Assembly (NCBI GenBank): GCA_004802645.1
Contig: SRKS01000001.1
Coordinates: forward strand, 4,836,001 to 4,900,000
Direction: 5' to 3'
Source: Amesomyces nigricolor
Taxonomy: Eukaryota; Ascomycota; Sordariomycetes; Sordariales; Chaetomiaceae
Length of the DNA: 64,000 bases
Made by a program: the position numbers and the translations under genes. The notes below the pieces were generated by a model. The model was not told the DNA's origin. It made no database searches and was given only the letters and a program-made list of their open reading frames with translations. Of this stretch, positions 11,421 through 24,265 are shown in pieces. The stretch's first letter is position 1. The number at the start of each line of letters is the position of its first letter.

Positions 11421-11978
11421 TCAAGCTCGACGCCTCCCAGAACCGCTCGAGTGCCCCTGGCTACGGCGGGATGAACTACTATGGCCCTGCCTCCTCGAGG
11501 AAGTGCTCCCACCACCAGACATCTCCAGCTCCCGCTCCAGCGCCTCAGTCCTCTGGCGATAGCCGCGCACAATTTCGCGGATTTGAGCGATGCGGTCGTA
11601 GTCCAGCTCGAGCTCGTCGATCTGCTCCATGAGGTCGTGGTACCGCTGGATCTCAACGTCGGCGTTGTCAATGAGGTTGCCTGCCCGGTCGTAGACGTTG
11701 AGTGTCACGATTTGGGCCTGTTCAGTCAGGTACTCGAGGCGCTCCGCCAGGGACTGCATGATATGGTCAAAGTGTCGGCCCAGCGCGGCGAGCGAGGAGG
11801 TGTCCATGATCAAAAGTCCCTGAGACGACGCGCGGCTTGCTGCTCGCGAGGATGTCGACCCGGCGGCCGCGGCCACGGCTTGTTGTCCATGGCGTAGGAG
11901 TTGTATCTGATCCTCGGTTAACCCCAGCTGGGTATCTGGCACGGCGTTCGTGTTTGGGGGTGGCTGTTGCTGCGACAT
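11421..11978 (-). CDS. Small coiled-coil protein, BLOC-1 subunit CNL1-like
   Basis: A single exon encodes 185 aa from the ATG at 11978; the frame extends further only through a GTG. The N-terminus is Gln/Pro-rich (MSQQQPPPNTN), followed by TEDQIQLLRHGQQA and a Ser/Ala-rich stretch. The core, about residues 55-150, is predicted all-helical: DTSSLAALGRHFDHIMQSL, then GNLIDNADVEIQRYHDLMEQIDELE as two fragments of one helix, then IREIVRGYRQR. The spacing of IDN, the Leu heptads and the final arginines resembles yeast Cnl1, a subunit of the BLOC-1 complex acting in endosomal sorting. The C-terminal 35 residues are Ser/Gly/Arg-rich and disordered. The family call is from pattern memory and another small coiled-coil family cannot be excluded. 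That it is a real gene is more secure. Confidence 0.55.
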   Translation of the reverse strand: MSQQQPPPNTNAVPDTQLGLTEDQIQLLRHGQQAVAAAAGSTSSRAASRASSQGLLIMDTSSLAALGRHFDHIMQSLAERLEYLTEQAQIVTLNVYDRAGNLIDNADVEIQRYHDLMEQIDELELDYDRIAQIREIVRGYRQRTEALERELEMSGGGSTSSRRQGHSSSSRRSQGHSSGSGRRRA

Positions 11979-14351
11979 GGCGGGCTGTCGCAAGGAGATG
12001 TGGCTCAAGCTCAGCACAGCTGTCCCACCCTGCTTCGTAGTCTCTCAATACCCGTTGCGGCCGGAATTGGCTTCCTGTGCTGCCGATCGACACAAGACGG
12101 TAGGTGTGGCTGATGACCGAGAATCGCTCGGAGGTCGTCTAGAACTCTGCGGAGCTCGAACGGACTCTGGAAGTGGCGGCGTACTTCCCAATGCCTGCGG
12201 CGCACCGACTAGGCCGAAACCCCTGGGGTGTCCGACTTTATTGAGTCCCGGCAAGGGAGGCGGCGTACCGTGCTACGGCTGCGGGCGAACAGGACTGCGG
12301 GGTATGCGGTGGTAGCTGCACTCGAGGATCCGGGTTCCTGGTTACTGGCGAAGGTAAATGCAACACCGATAGGTCAAGCGTCGTCGACGGCTTCGGCGCG
12401 TACGGCGTCATTGTTCCGCTGGCGGTGTCGGTCACTGCGTTGATGCCATCACAGCTTGGCTACTGGCAGTTGCGATCTGGGCGTCTTATATGCGACTGGC
12501 GATCCGGTTCAGTGAGCGTCGGTCCGAATTGAAACGCAGTGCCGAGAGCAACAAGGCGTTGAAGCAAGATAATAATTCTCAGACACCCTCCCCTCCTTTG
12601 GTGGTACACGCCCAATCAAGCAGCCGATCGCAACGACGGTCTCGTTCATGTGTTGCGCCGCGTCCAAAACACCAACCGAGAGTTGTCGCAACGGTGCGCG
12701 CGTGCCAAACTGCCAAGACGTAGTCGATTCTCCGTTGAGGGCGGCTCGTTCGAGGTCTCCGAGACACGGGCGATGTGAGCGATCGACAGCTTGATGGACG
12801 GCAGAGCGAGGAGATGCGCGGTTGGGCGAGTTATACCGCCTTTCCCCACGCGGGAAAAAAAAAGCATCAGGTGACAGTGATGTCTGAACCACACCAATTT
12901 GGGATGTGCCGTGCCAGAAATTCTAGCCGTGTCGAATCTCTTAGCAAACGCGTTGGCGTCGATCAAACGAGGAACACTGTGTTCCACAAAGGTCAAGGGA
13001 GTGTATCGAATATGGAGGACTGGTTAAGGCCGGGTTCGGGGAGCGAAGGGTTTCGGGAGAGGGAACGAGGGCATTGTCGAAGGCGTGAAGAGTGGAAGAT
13101 GGCGGCGAAGAAAGCACGCGACGAAATGCACAATTGATAGCGAGACCCAAGCCAAGACGGCAGACGCGAATCGGCAGGGGCGATCATCAACCGGGGCAGA
13201 ATTGAGTTGATGAGTTTCCCGTGCATGTGAAGGAAACCGCATTGCATCCCCGGGAGATCCACTCTGTCGTGGGCCCACCGAGTCTTGGCATCAAACTCCA
13301 CAAAACGAGGACGGCGACCTGGCCCGGATCATGACCCTGACACCTGAGACAGACATCCGCATTCCGTAACCTGAGAAGGATATAAGTCATGTCGATTAAC
13401 AATGTCCGGTGGTCTCGGGTGACGCAGATGACTTTGAGAATTTTAGTGTAGGTTCAGCCCTTTGGCTGCATGGGGCCGTCGAGCTGCGGCCACCTGGTCT
13501 TGTCGACGGCGGCCTGCAACGGTCAAAGCCCTGCTTCTCCCATCTGCCGTCTGTTGTGGCCCTGTGGGACGACGAGGGCCCCAGTACATGGCAGCATGCT
13601 GCTAATGCAGGAACAACAGTCCATACTCCGTCCATGGGGTTGATGCCGCGAGAGCCGACGAAGTGCCTGGTTTGCGATGATCCAACGCGGGAGGCTTTGG
13701 TCGGCAAACGTTGAGCCTCATGATCGACGAAGACGACATTAGAAACATATTTTTCGGCGCTTCTCACCAGCGATTTCTGCCTTCATTGGAGGGCTACTCA
13801 ATATCATGATGTCAGGCATCATGTGCTTCCGTGAGGTTTTCTCGGCGATGAATATCTTCTGCTCGTGGATGCTGTGGCCTCAGAGAAGGGCGCCGGTACG
13901 GAAAATATCGTGTCTTGGCCTTCTTTTTAATTACCGACCAGGTGATTCGCAAGAAGGGCTTGGAAGAGGTAACAGCCGGAACTGTCTCTTCCGAGGTCGA
14001 CGGTCCGTTTATCCACGTTTCCTGATCGCGGCTGCCGCTCCTGCTCTGAGTACCACATTGAGGACTCAAAGAGAAGCTCTTTCCTTTCCGGATGCGACGT
14101 CATGCCTCGCCAAGTGCTGTTTCTCATTTCCCGCAGTCTGAACTCTCCCATGGTGCCTCCCGAACAATCGGCTAGACGGAGGCTATTGGGACAAGAACGC
14201 GCATGATGCCTTTCGGCCCTCGCCCCGTGAAGCCTTGAACGGATTAGAACCCCGGATGAGACATGGCCCATATAAGTCGCGAGGATCGGGTCTACATTCT
14301 GGATTTCTGAAGGTTTGTCGGCTTCTCGCAGCAGAGGAACCGCTTTGAACC
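11979..14351. other. Divergent intergenic region, no gene recognised
   Basis: 2.4 kb between the start codons of the CNL1-like gene and the secreted esterase. The open frames here (for example 12775-13137 and 13806-14141) lack domains, sensible splice continuations or compositional bias. A TATA-like element lies 81 bp upstream of the esterase ATG. The rest is presumed promoter and leader. Confidence 0.45.
14271..14276 (+). promoter_or_regulatory. TATA-like element upstream of the esterase gene
   Basis: TATAAG at 14271, within CCCATATAAGTCGC, 81 bp upstream of the ATG at 14352. Position and context suit a TATA box for an inducible secreted-enzyme gene. Confidence 0.45.
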
Positions 14352-16122
14352 ATGTTGAACTTGTCGAGGCTGGCCATCTTAGGCCTTCACCTTCTTTCCC
14401 AGGCCTCTGCCACCATTATTCAAAATGGCCAAGTGAGAGAGACCAACTTTCCCGACACCCGGATCGACCCCTCGGCATACTCCTTCAAGACGTACTCCCC
14501 CGATGCCGCTGAGATCTCTTACAAGGGGCGATGGGACTCCAAGCATGTCTCTTGGTGGTCGTTAGTCTCCCCCTATCTAGACTTAAGTTACTTAACTAAT
14601 TCTTCTAAGTGCGCCGGGCATCAAATTTGGCTATACAGGAAAGACTGTAGCCATCTCCTTCGGCAACTTGACGAGCAATGACGTTCTCGTCGGCTACCGC
14701 ATTGGTGGGCTGGACTGGTAGGCAATGATTTCCGCAGTTTTTGCCCCTTTCTGGTTGTTTCAGTAGTTGTTTTGCTCTTGAGACAGCCACTTCGCTTCCT
14801 AACGCCTCTCAAACCGCCCGGATAGGGGATGAAATAACTGATACTGCTTGTAGGATGTTCACCAATATCACCGCTGGCGCAACCCACCTCCTCGTCAACC
14901 CGGATACACCAGGTTCCGGTGAGACAGGGCCAATCAATCCATGGACCTTCGAACTGCGCGTGACGAACTGGGGGTACGGCGTGCAGATCGACGCTGTTCA
15001 CGTGGCTAAGGGCGAGAAGTTGGTTAAACTGCCCGACTACCGTCGCCGCATTGAGGTCATCGGGGATAGTCTTGCCTCTGGCATGTACGCCACTTACGAA
15101 GGACTGTCGAGCTTTGCTTAGTATGGCACTTCTGCCCCATCATCTGGACAGCCGCTAACTGCGTGCTCCAAGCGGCCTTTGTGCCGGCCTCGGCGACACC
15201 GAGTACTCTATCACCGCTGTTCCTGGCATCTGCGCCGCAGACCAAGACTGCTGGGGCAACCCCCGAGGTCAAGTTCATCAGTGGTTTTACACCTCAGACA
15301 CCACCTGGCGTGCCCGGGTGGCATACGGTGGTCAGTTACCCTCTTTGTTCCTCTGAAATTCTGCCTCAGACCGCCGAGCTGACGCAGGCGCAGAAAAACC
15401 GGAGCCCTGGGATTTCAGCAAGCGCCCAGCTGCCGACCTGGTCGTCATCAACATCGGAACCAACGACAACAACCCGGCGATCAACGTATCCGCCGAGGTC
15501 TACATCGATGCTTTGACAAAGATTATCCAGGGCGTTCATGGAAAGTGGCCCAAAGCCCAAGTCATTGTCATGGTGGGCTTTTACAAAATCCTATCTGCCC
15601 TTGAATCTAGCTAACGCGACCTCAATGCAGTCACTTTGGCTGGGTTTTTACCAATCCGGCAACACCTACCTCCCAAACGCCCCTGGCGGCTACGTCAAGG
15701 AGATCTACCAGATGGTCAAGTGGTGAGTGTACTTCTGCCGGGGCAAGAGAATCTCAACTTAGACCATAACCAGGTTTAACTCGGACGCCTACCTCCGCAA
15801 CCCCATTGTCTATGACGGTGTCACCGCGAAGACATCCAGGACAGGGAGGAGGGCGAAGCCTTTCGTTCATTATTTTAACACAACTGGCATCATGCAGCAT
15901 AATGATATCGGCCCACAATGGCATCCCACCGACGTTGGTGCTATCAAGGTTGCGAGTCACCTCCAACAGTACATCAGGATGAAGTTTGACTGGGACTTCT
16001 ACGCCACAGGTCCGGAGTAAGTTTTTCTCATCCTGTTTGTTTTATTCTTAGCAGACACTGACTGTTCGTTTTTTAGGGTCCTCCACGAGACGCTTTACTG
16101 GAACGATGAGCCCGCGTACTAG
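14352..16122 (+). CDS. Secreted GDSL/SGNH hydrolase, CE2-type carbohydrate esterase
   Basis: Probably removes acetyl groups from plant polysaccharide outside the cell. Eight exons (14352-14560, 14610-14717, 14854-15120, 15173-15330, 15388-15572, 15631-15722, 15774-16016, 16077-16122) join in frame to 435 aa. One donor is GTGGGC and one acceptor ends AAG, slightly off consensus. The N-terminus MLNLSRLAILGLHLLSQASA is a signal peptide. A jelly-roll-like N-terminal half (KFGYTGKTVAISFGN...ELRVTNWG) precedes an SGNH domain with the nucleophile in VIGDSLASG (Ser178), the oxyanion-type INIGTNDNN block, and the catalytic pair in WHPTDVG (Asp and His390 region). This order of a beta-sandwich followed by SGNH is that of carbohydrate esterase family 2. 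A related SGNH acylhydrolase specificity remains possible. Several NXT/NXS sequons suit secretion. Confidence 0.85.
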
Positions 16123-19100
16123 AATGGAGATATTCAGAGGTGCTCCTCCCTTTCTTACGTCTGCCTACCGCTTCACAAAACCAGTCACTTCCGCCATTCT
16201 TCGATATCCTCTTGAGAGGACAGTGCAGTTTAAAAGCCCACGAGGTGTGGTAGATAGAAATACCACTCAGGTCATAACACATTATGCCGTGTCTTTTATC
16301 TTTCACTGGTCAGATCTGCCAATCTACGGTCCAGTACTCACCATGTCTTTGGAATCCCAACCATATCCAACACGCTTCGAACACTGTCTTTTGGCTGTCC
16401 GCCAAACGGCCGCTGCCTGATCCATGACCGCATCTCTCCTCGTTCACCCTCATCTCTGCCCCTGAGGCTAAACACCCCAGCCGGCAGGAAGAAACACTAT
16501 TCTTCAACATCCCGATGGCCCAGACCCATCAATGCTCTCAAAGGCCTAGATTCACCACTCCCTAGAGCATTAACCATCCAGGCAGCCCACTGCGGCTGAA
16601 CAACCGTCCCAACCGCCATCCGTACAGCATCAAATCTTCCAGAATCCAGACCTCATCCAAGTTTTCAATGTCCCATACCCGCCTTCCACCCTGGGAAACC
16701 GATACATTCTTCCCGTTCTAGGACACCGACCAACCCTCAGCAGCAACGGAAACATGTTCTGGAATCTAGCCCACCCCTCTCCTTCTCTCCACATCCCAGT
16801 CCAGTCCAGGACTGCCACGTGCCCCGCCTGTCAGATCGACGGCCGCTCAACAATTCTTTCTCCGCCAGCCGCAGTCGCGGGGATACACCCCCAGCCTGCG
16901 CATGTTTCGAAGCTCAATAGTATGGGCGAAATTTTCTCGACCATCCCATCCCTAGCAAATCTCCGAGGGGCCGGGCCCCGGGCCAGTCAGTGTTCTCTGC
17001 TTCTCGATCGGGCTGGGGAGAAGGGAAGAGGCCTGGAAGTGTGAACGTGGAAGTGGGACGCGGATGGTGTGGATGTTCAGGGGAGGGCTGCCCTGCGTTC
17101 CGGGCGATCCCGATTTGGGATGTGATCCAGATCTTTGGGAGGGGAGTGGGTGGAATAGGGGAAGGGGGAGGATGGGATGGAAGGAAGGGGAAGGATGGGA
17201 TGGAACGGGAGAGAGGGGAAAGATCTGCCGGCTGGCAGGGAAGGGAGAGACGGGGGTTTCTTGGTGGTTGAAGGGCGGTCAAGAGAGAGGGAGGCGGCGA
17301 TGCCGGTGGTCAATAGTAGGAGTACATCCTTCTCGACGATACCAGGAGTCCCAAGCCTCCCGACTGCGCGGCAGTTGCTGGTGATCGTCCCGGCACGATT
17401 TGGATGGGTTAGGGGATGGGATACCCAGGGCGGGAATATTGGAAGGGGCAGCGGGGTGTAGGTAAAGTATTGGCTTGTGGTTCCAGTCCAGAACGTGGTT
17501 TTGCCCCTGACTTTATTTTTTCGAGGCGAGCGTGTTCATTGGTCCGGTGAGAGGGTGATTCTGTTGAGTATCGGGTACAAGACGGCGAGAAGGGGGCGTG
17601 GATGGGGAGGAGAATCTTGAGACGGTCCGGGAGGTTCCTGGGGCGCGGTGAAAATCGTGATCTTGGCTCTGCTCGTTGAAGGGAGGGGCAGGAGTCAGAA
17701 GGGTAGGGAAGGGTGGGCGAGGGAAGTCGATGGATGATGATCCGGTGACGGGCGGAAGCATGGGACCAGGGAGGGGCAAGGTTTGAGGTTTGGGAAAAAC
17801 CTGGGCTGCGATGAAGATCGTGATTTTCGTCTGTTCCGGCGCCGGGAGGCGGCGAGGGGCATGGAGGGCAGCGAGGGCAGTTCGGTTCATCGCGGATGCA
17901 TGGAAGATCAGGGGAGGAGCCTTGGGTGAAGGCGGGAACCTTGCTTCCAGCTCAGTCGTGAGTTTATTGGCTCCCAGAGTCGCATCTTCTCGACATGGCA
18001 CTCCAGTCTGTCAGGTACAGAAGCCATGTTCAAGGAGTCAGTCAGTACTTGGTATTATGGGTAAGTCAAACCTCCCTAGCTGGTACCGACAGGGCTCTTC
18101 AGCCACTCGCCACGGTTGTTGACGAGGGTCTGGTGAGTGAAGTTCCTCGCTGGTGTGGGTCCAGATTGCCCCTGGTCGGGTACGTGGGAGGGAGGTTTAC
18201 CTTTTGCTCGCAACCACAGTATCTTCAGATGATCACCATAACGCCCCTGATGGCCCGGATGATTGCCCAAGTTGTTGTGATTATGGCGTCGATTCCCCTG
18301 ACACTGCAAGAGCACCTGCACTGCAAAACATGCGTTCAGTACGTCACTCATTCATTGCCCCTGAGGAATGTTCGGGATGAAAAGAGGTCACATATCTACT
18401 CGGGGATCAATCTCGTGATGCTGACTCATGGGGGGCAAACAGTTTGCCCCTCGGGGACCTAATGATACTGTTTACTATACGGCTATCTACTGACATTTCT
18501 AGCAGAGATCTGGGTTTCGCGACACGTTCAAGCGTAATAGTACTCAGTAATGTGAAGAAACGAGGGGAGGGTGGCCAGAATCGAAGGCGAAACCGCTCCA
18601 ACCGTGGCGCGCTCCCTACCCGACCGGCGAACCAAATAGAATCTCAAAACAGGGAGAGAGGACAACGAGCATGCTCTTGTTGGTGACGTGACGTTTCCTA
18701 ACCGCCAAAGCCTGGTTTCATCCGTCTGTGATGGATGGAGAGATTTTACACCCTCAACCCTGACCAGGGTTATGTATGGCAAACCCCTGTTGTTTACTTT
18801 GCCCCTTGCCTCGGCAGGTCGCCGAACTGCGTGTCAAGAGCGGCCAGCACCCCCATCTGAAACGCCACCCCGACACTGTCACCAGCTGTCGCACATCCAT
18901 GGCCGAAGTCACAGGAAAGCAGGCTTCCCCTGCCGCGGAGTTGCACGTTCTCATACGCAAGGCCACGCAGCCTCGCCGGAACCGTCCCGACGATGACGAA
19001 TGGCAGCGAGATCCGAGGGACCCCATTCCCATCCGATCGGCGAGGCAAGACAAGGCCCAGCAGTCCAAAAGATTGGGTGTCTCCATTCCCGGTGTGGGCT

Positions 19101-21789
19101 GTGGCCTCATTCTTCGGGCGCTAGGGCTTCCGTTCCGACGCCGGCCGCCACACACAAAAAACGATTGTTGCGTATGCGAGTGTCTCGGGAAGCCCTGCGC
19201 GCGCACTTCTTTGCCGTTTCCTGCCAGACCCTGGGCTGGCTGGGGGAGGGTTCCAATTCGGGATCCGGGGAACGCAGGCACAAGATGCAGGTCTGAGACA
19301 TGCAGAGCCGAGATTTGTGGCGGTGGTGGTTGTGGTGGTGCAAGGACACTGTGGCGGCTCGTGTCCCGTCAAAATCCCCAAACCTCAGCCATCTCATTCT
19401 CCCTTTGCTCCCGGTGCGCGCCTCCATCTCCATCCTTGACGCTGACTCGTGGTTTCGGCAATTTAGAATCGGGTTAGGACGAGGGTAGCGAGGGCCCAGC
19501 GACATGGGTCTGGCGCCGGATGTTGTTCTTGGGGCACTGGCTCGTCTCAGTTAGCGTCGTGATCTCCCACGGGGACCTCCTCGGCGCCGCGCAGAGCGCC
19601 ATTGTTTCAGAGCCATGCTCGTGATTTCCCAGGCGGCTGCGGCAAGGGAGGCGGAGATCGCGATGATCTGATCTTCCGGGGAAGCGCGCGAAGGATGCGT
19701 GTTCCAGCCAGGGGTGGTTCTGCTCAGCTCCGACTCGATCTGGGAGGTGCTGAAAGTGCGGCTGTCATCAAAAGGCCGTCACGGGCTGGATGAGGGAATC
19801 TCAGCGTTACTGAGGGGCCACCGCCGCGGTTTTGATTCCGTTCTCCTCCTTTGGCGTTAGGTGAAGTTGGTGAAGAGAAAACCGGAACGCACTCGTCAAA
19901 GAAGCAGCAGAATGGAGCACCAGCTTGGCTTTTGTGGACTCGATCTCGTCGCCCACGATCCTTCGCAGATCCTTGCATATTACCGGCGGCAGTTGGGCCG
20001 GGACGGGCGAATGACGAATGCGGTCTTCCGAGATGCAGGTTCTCTGCTCGTGTCGACCGAACTGCTGTGCGGCGGATGAGGGCGCATCAGTCGATTGTGA
20101 CGATATCCAATCTCAACGCGGAGAGACGGAGGGCGATCTCGAGAATTCGACTGGTGCGAAAGGCGTCGGCACGGCGGCTGCGTGGGGGCAGTGGATGTGG
20201 TCCCAACCCCCCCTTGCTTTTCCAGACCCCCGATTTCCATGTGCTCATCGCGTGCCATTGATGAATGCCATGCCATGCATGCAGGACGCAAATGCCAGGT
20301 TGTGGCACATCCAGCTCATCGACATGCGAACATCGGCCCAGCCACGAGATGAATCGGAGAGCGTGCGTGGTGGTGGCTTGCTGGCTGCTGTGTGCCGTAA
20401 ATATCACGACGGTGGCGTCGAGTCGCGCAACCTGGAAGGTGGAAGAACACAAACAACTCATGTTCATCCACCCAGCAGCTTCCGGCTCCAGCAGCAGCTG
20501 GACATTTCCCGAATCCCGCTCGCGTGGTCTCGAACTGTCATGGAGTTGTGAGCAGCGGTGATCCCAGCGGTGCGGGCGGGAAACCACGCGATCAATGACG
20601 TCCATCCTTGGGAAACCTCACGAAAGACTTGCCCTTTTCTGCCAACGACCCCATCCCTGATTTGCCAGCATCGCACCAGCAGTCCCACCCAACCAGTGAC
20701 ATCGCAGCCTCGTCGGTCGCCAGTCGGGTGTGGCCCGCACACCCCTGGGTAGAGAGGGGGCGCCGAATTGAATGGATGGATCGGATCCATGACATCAGCC
20801 ACCCATGCGCCACGCTGAAAAAGAACCACGGCCAACCACAGGGCAAGGCGACAGGAAAAGCGTGGCTCGCACGAGGGAAACAGGAGGGCGGAACGCTGAT
20901 CCCTGATGATCATCATCAGCAAGCCCCCTCGTCAAACGGCGCCCCCCATTTGATCGAAATCAGCCCATTTTCGAGATGCGTGCAGTAAACTGGTTCTTGG
21001 CGGGACCGGGGCCCCCTGGTAGCTGATCGCCGGTCAATCATGTCGATCCGCGCTGCAGCAACGACAGATTGGGAAAGGCAGCCGAGGGAAAAAAGCACAC
21101 CAGAGAGGCCGAACCCTGGAAACCCGAACACGGGAAGGAACTGGGCCAAGAGGGGGAGGACGGTGGGGTGTGGAGTCCCATGCTTGCCGAGTAAAATCCC
21201 AAGACTTGAGACACACGCCAGAAGCGCGCTAGAACGTGTGTCCTTCCTTTTTGCGGAAAGAGGGCAAGGGAATTTCCCGAGCTGGCCAACCACTACCTCG
21301 AAATTATCACCATTACACCAACCCAAACGGGCCGCCAGGTCGTGATGGAGGGAGGTGAGGGAGTGTTGATAGCATCCCCCCCTCCAGCAGCGCATCCTTC
21401 CCAAAAACCTCATGCATGGCATGCTGCACGCGGCATGCCCCTTCGACCCACCACAACGGACATTGGGATGGTTTCTGGCAGTCGATTGTCGATCTCGACG
21501 AGGCTGTCGTCACCGCGGGCTTGGGATGGGACAGCTGCCCTTGCCAAATGGTGTGCACGGTGCAACGGTTTCTTTGGCCTCGTTGAAATGTTTGGTGATG
21601 GAAGATGGCAGCTGGATTCGGCAACTCCTTGCGATCTGTCATAGGCAGCAAAAACTGCTACACAAACACGAAAAGCGGCTTACACATACATGCCTCGGCA
21701 ACATACAACCCGTCTCCATCACCTTCCCCTCGTCTGTTATCGAATTTGACCTCGAACGAATTCTCTCACTTTTCATTTGTTTATTTCTC

Positions 21790-21834
<45 letters not shown>

Positions 21835-23234
21835 CGCGTCCTTGATGACAGAGACAACTTGGTCCCCACCCGCCTCCGGGTCGGTCCCCAGAAAATCTAC
21901 GATCATCCCTGTTCCGTGGGGTACCCAGCCAGGGGGAGCCCAGATTCGCTCCAGCCGGCGGCGCCGGACTAACTCTGACGTCCACGAGGGACGCTCCGAA
22001 AAGGCGGTCTGCGTTGCATGTTGATTTTGGAGTGTCTGTGTCGGTGATTGTGGTGCTGGGTCTGCTGTTGAGAAGAGAGAGGCAAAAAGTTGGTGAGATT
22101 CTAGCATGTTCTAGTTATTGTGAAATGAGAGGCGACGACGGCAAAAAGCGTTCGTCGGTGGTGAGCGTTCGGTCCCAATTCGGCATGGGACATTTCAAAG
22201 TTCGGATTCGGGATGACAAGATTTCGATGTTCGCGACCGGGGTCTGCCTGTCTCGAACCCGCGCGAGCCAGCAAGTCCGAACCGTTCGCCTGGGAGACCC
22301 AGGTGAGACATCGAATGGTTCCGTGATTCTGGAACAATTGCGTTGTTTTAATCTCGGCATGTCGCAAACACCCCGGTGTAAGCGCTGTGCTGATGATGTT
22401 CAGGAGAACGCAGCTCCAAAGACTCATGTTCGCAGATCCTATTGTGATGTGCGCTTTTCTGTGTCAGTTGTAACGTGCTTTCTCCTCGGGACAGTTTCTG
22501 GAATCCATTCCCCTTGGTGTTTCAAAACACCCAGGAGTCACAAGACATGCGAACACTGTCAGCGAGATTATCAAATGTTTTAAATCTTTTGTAGTCATTC
22601 CACTCTGGCGGCTCTCTCCAAGCCGCCTCCGTCTGTCGTACCTCCGACAGGTTTGGTACAAGGCGCCCACACAGGCTGCCGATATAACCCCCAAGTCTAT
22701 ACACATTACGTTACTCCCACTATGAAGAACGTCTGGTCGGATACATCGTGTCAAACAAAAGAAATGCCTCCCCTCCCCGCCGTAAACAAAGGGAATAAGC
22801 CAACCACATAAAACGCCCCGGTAATGCTTCCTCAGACCAGACCGCCTGCCCGTCCGTAAGAAAAGGGAAAACCCGCCCCCGTAAAGGTCCCCTGCTCGCC
22901 GCACCGCCGCCCCAAGACCGACCATGACACCCTTTGTTGCCACCATACCCCATACCCGCGTGATCTGTTTCTCAAACAACACTACCCCGTCTCTCCCTTT
23001 GCGCCAGGCCAATGCCAGGTAATGGTTCATCCTTGAACTCCGTTCCGATATATCATGGTTGTTGCCCGGAAGGAAAAGGGAAAAGGGAATCAGGAACTGT
23101 CATTTTGTTGTTGATCGTGGTGTGCGAAATTGTCGTTTCTATCCTGTTACCGCCAGGGCTTGGGATAAAAGGTCTTCTGGAGCGTTGTTGAGTGTGGCCA
23201 GGTCCTGTTGCTTGTTGTTGTTACACATCCTCCT
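16123..23234. other. Gene-poor 7.1 kb region downstream of flbC
   Basis: Between the esterase stop and the flbC stop I find no recognisable protein. The longest open frames (plus 18776-19477, 233 codons; minus 17513-18001, 162 codons; minus 22464-23030, 188 codons) read as Pro/Arg/Cys-rich shadow sequence without domains. Purine-rich G/A runs occupy 17000-17300 and a (TC)18 tract lies at 21793-21828. The end near 22400-23234 is probably the flbC 3' UTR. Transcribed non-coding RNA cannot be excluded. Confidence 0.4.
21793..21828. repeat. (TC)18 microsatellite
   Basis: Thirty-six bp of perfect TC dinucleotide repeat on the plus strand, flanked by further pyrimidine-rich sequence. Confidence 0.95.
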
Positions 23235-24265
23235 TCAACACCTGACCCCGTTGCTCGAACCGTTCGCGGTGCTGCTGCTGTCGTAGTTGTGGCAGCCGCG
23301 CTCGTGGCGCTTCATGTTGCTCCGGACGCTGAATGCCTTGCCGCAGCCGGGAAACGGGCACTTGAACGGCTTCTCGCCCGTGTGGGAGTGGCTGTGGATG
23401 CGCAGCGAGCTAGGCCGCGAGAACGCCTTGTTGCACGTCTGGCAGATGTACCGGTCCTGGCTCTGCGGGAACGACGCTGACGCCGAAGGGGCGATGTAGT
23501 GGTGGTGTTGCCAAGGGTTGCCTGCCGCGGGGGCCAGCGTGACCGAGACGGGCAGCGGTGGGGGAAAAGCCTGAACCCTGTGTTAGAGACGTGGTTGTTT
23601 CAGGCATCGTACCACTGCGAGTGGTGGCCTACCTGAGGAAGGGGACGCTGGTAGTAAAGACCAGGCATCTGCGGTTGCGGTGGCGCGGCGGCCTGAATCG
23701 GCGGGTAGTAGGACGTCATGGCGGGCTGGCCCATATAAGGGGCACCGGCGTACTGAGGCTGGTACGCCGAGGTCGGGACTCGAGGAACGACAGCGGGTGG
23801 CGGCATCTGCCGTGTGTCGGTCTCCATCTGGAGTGGCGGGTTGGTCTCGTAGTAGTAATTTGAGCTGTTTGGCGCCTGGCTCACGGACCTGGTCGACGGC
23901 GAGTTGTGTCCCTCAAAGGACGCATCCGAGGACATGGGCGGACTTGGCGGCAGTGTTGCCCTCATTAATGCCGGGTTGGCATAATGTGATGAGTTGGGCC
24001 GCGTCTCGGACTTGATTGCTGGTGCTGCGGTCGAGTTGTCAGTACCAAGAAGCTGTGTTTCGCAGCGTGGTAGGTTCGTACATTGCTGTCGAGATTGCAG
24101 CGAGGTTTCTGATGTCGGCGAGCCCTGGTCGGCGAGCCCAAGCAGATTCGAGATGGACGGCAGCGAGCACTTCGTTGTGTCGTCCATTGGCGGTGATGGT
24201 GGTGGCACGTAGCCGTAATGGAAGTTCTGCTGAGGCGCCTGGGTGTAGTGCGTTGTGCCTGCCAT
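23235..24265 (-). CDS. flbC: C2H2 zinc-finger conidiation regulator FlbC
   Basis: Nuclear transcription factor of the fluffy pathway that promotes asexual development in filamentous ascomycetes. Preferred model: exons 24265-24082, 24024-23633 and 23570-23235, giving 303 aa. The first intron (24081-24025) is 57 nt with no in-frame stop, so the frame also reads through; its GTACGA donor, TACTGAC branch sequence and CAG acceptor argue that it is real. The N-terminus carries PPPSPPMDD and SLPSISNLLGLAD, and a second PPSPPMSSD block follows. The two C-terminal fingers are C235/C238/H251/H255 (CNKAFSRPSSLRIHSHSH) and C263/C268/H281/H286 (CGKAFSVRSNMKRHERGCH), joined by a TGEKPF linker, with an asparagine/serine tail. 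This finger pair is the FlbC signature. Both flanks are unusually gene-poor. Confidence 0.88.

Noticed and set aside
12840..12860. Possible E2F/MBF-like site (CACGCGGGAAA)
   Set aside because: An isolated match far from any start codon, and neither neighbouring gene is a known cell-cycle target.
17513..18001. 162-codon Pro-rich minus-strand frame
   Set aside because: The low-complexity translation of purine-rich DNA is better explained by base composition.
18776..19477. 233-codon plus-strand open frame
   Set aside because: Arg/Pro/Cys-rich with no domain, no promoter-like sequence and no homologous pattern; similar frames exist on the opposite strand.
22464..23030. 188-codon minus-strand frame downstream of flbC
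   Set aside because: It lies where the flbC 3' UTR is expected and has no recognisable features.
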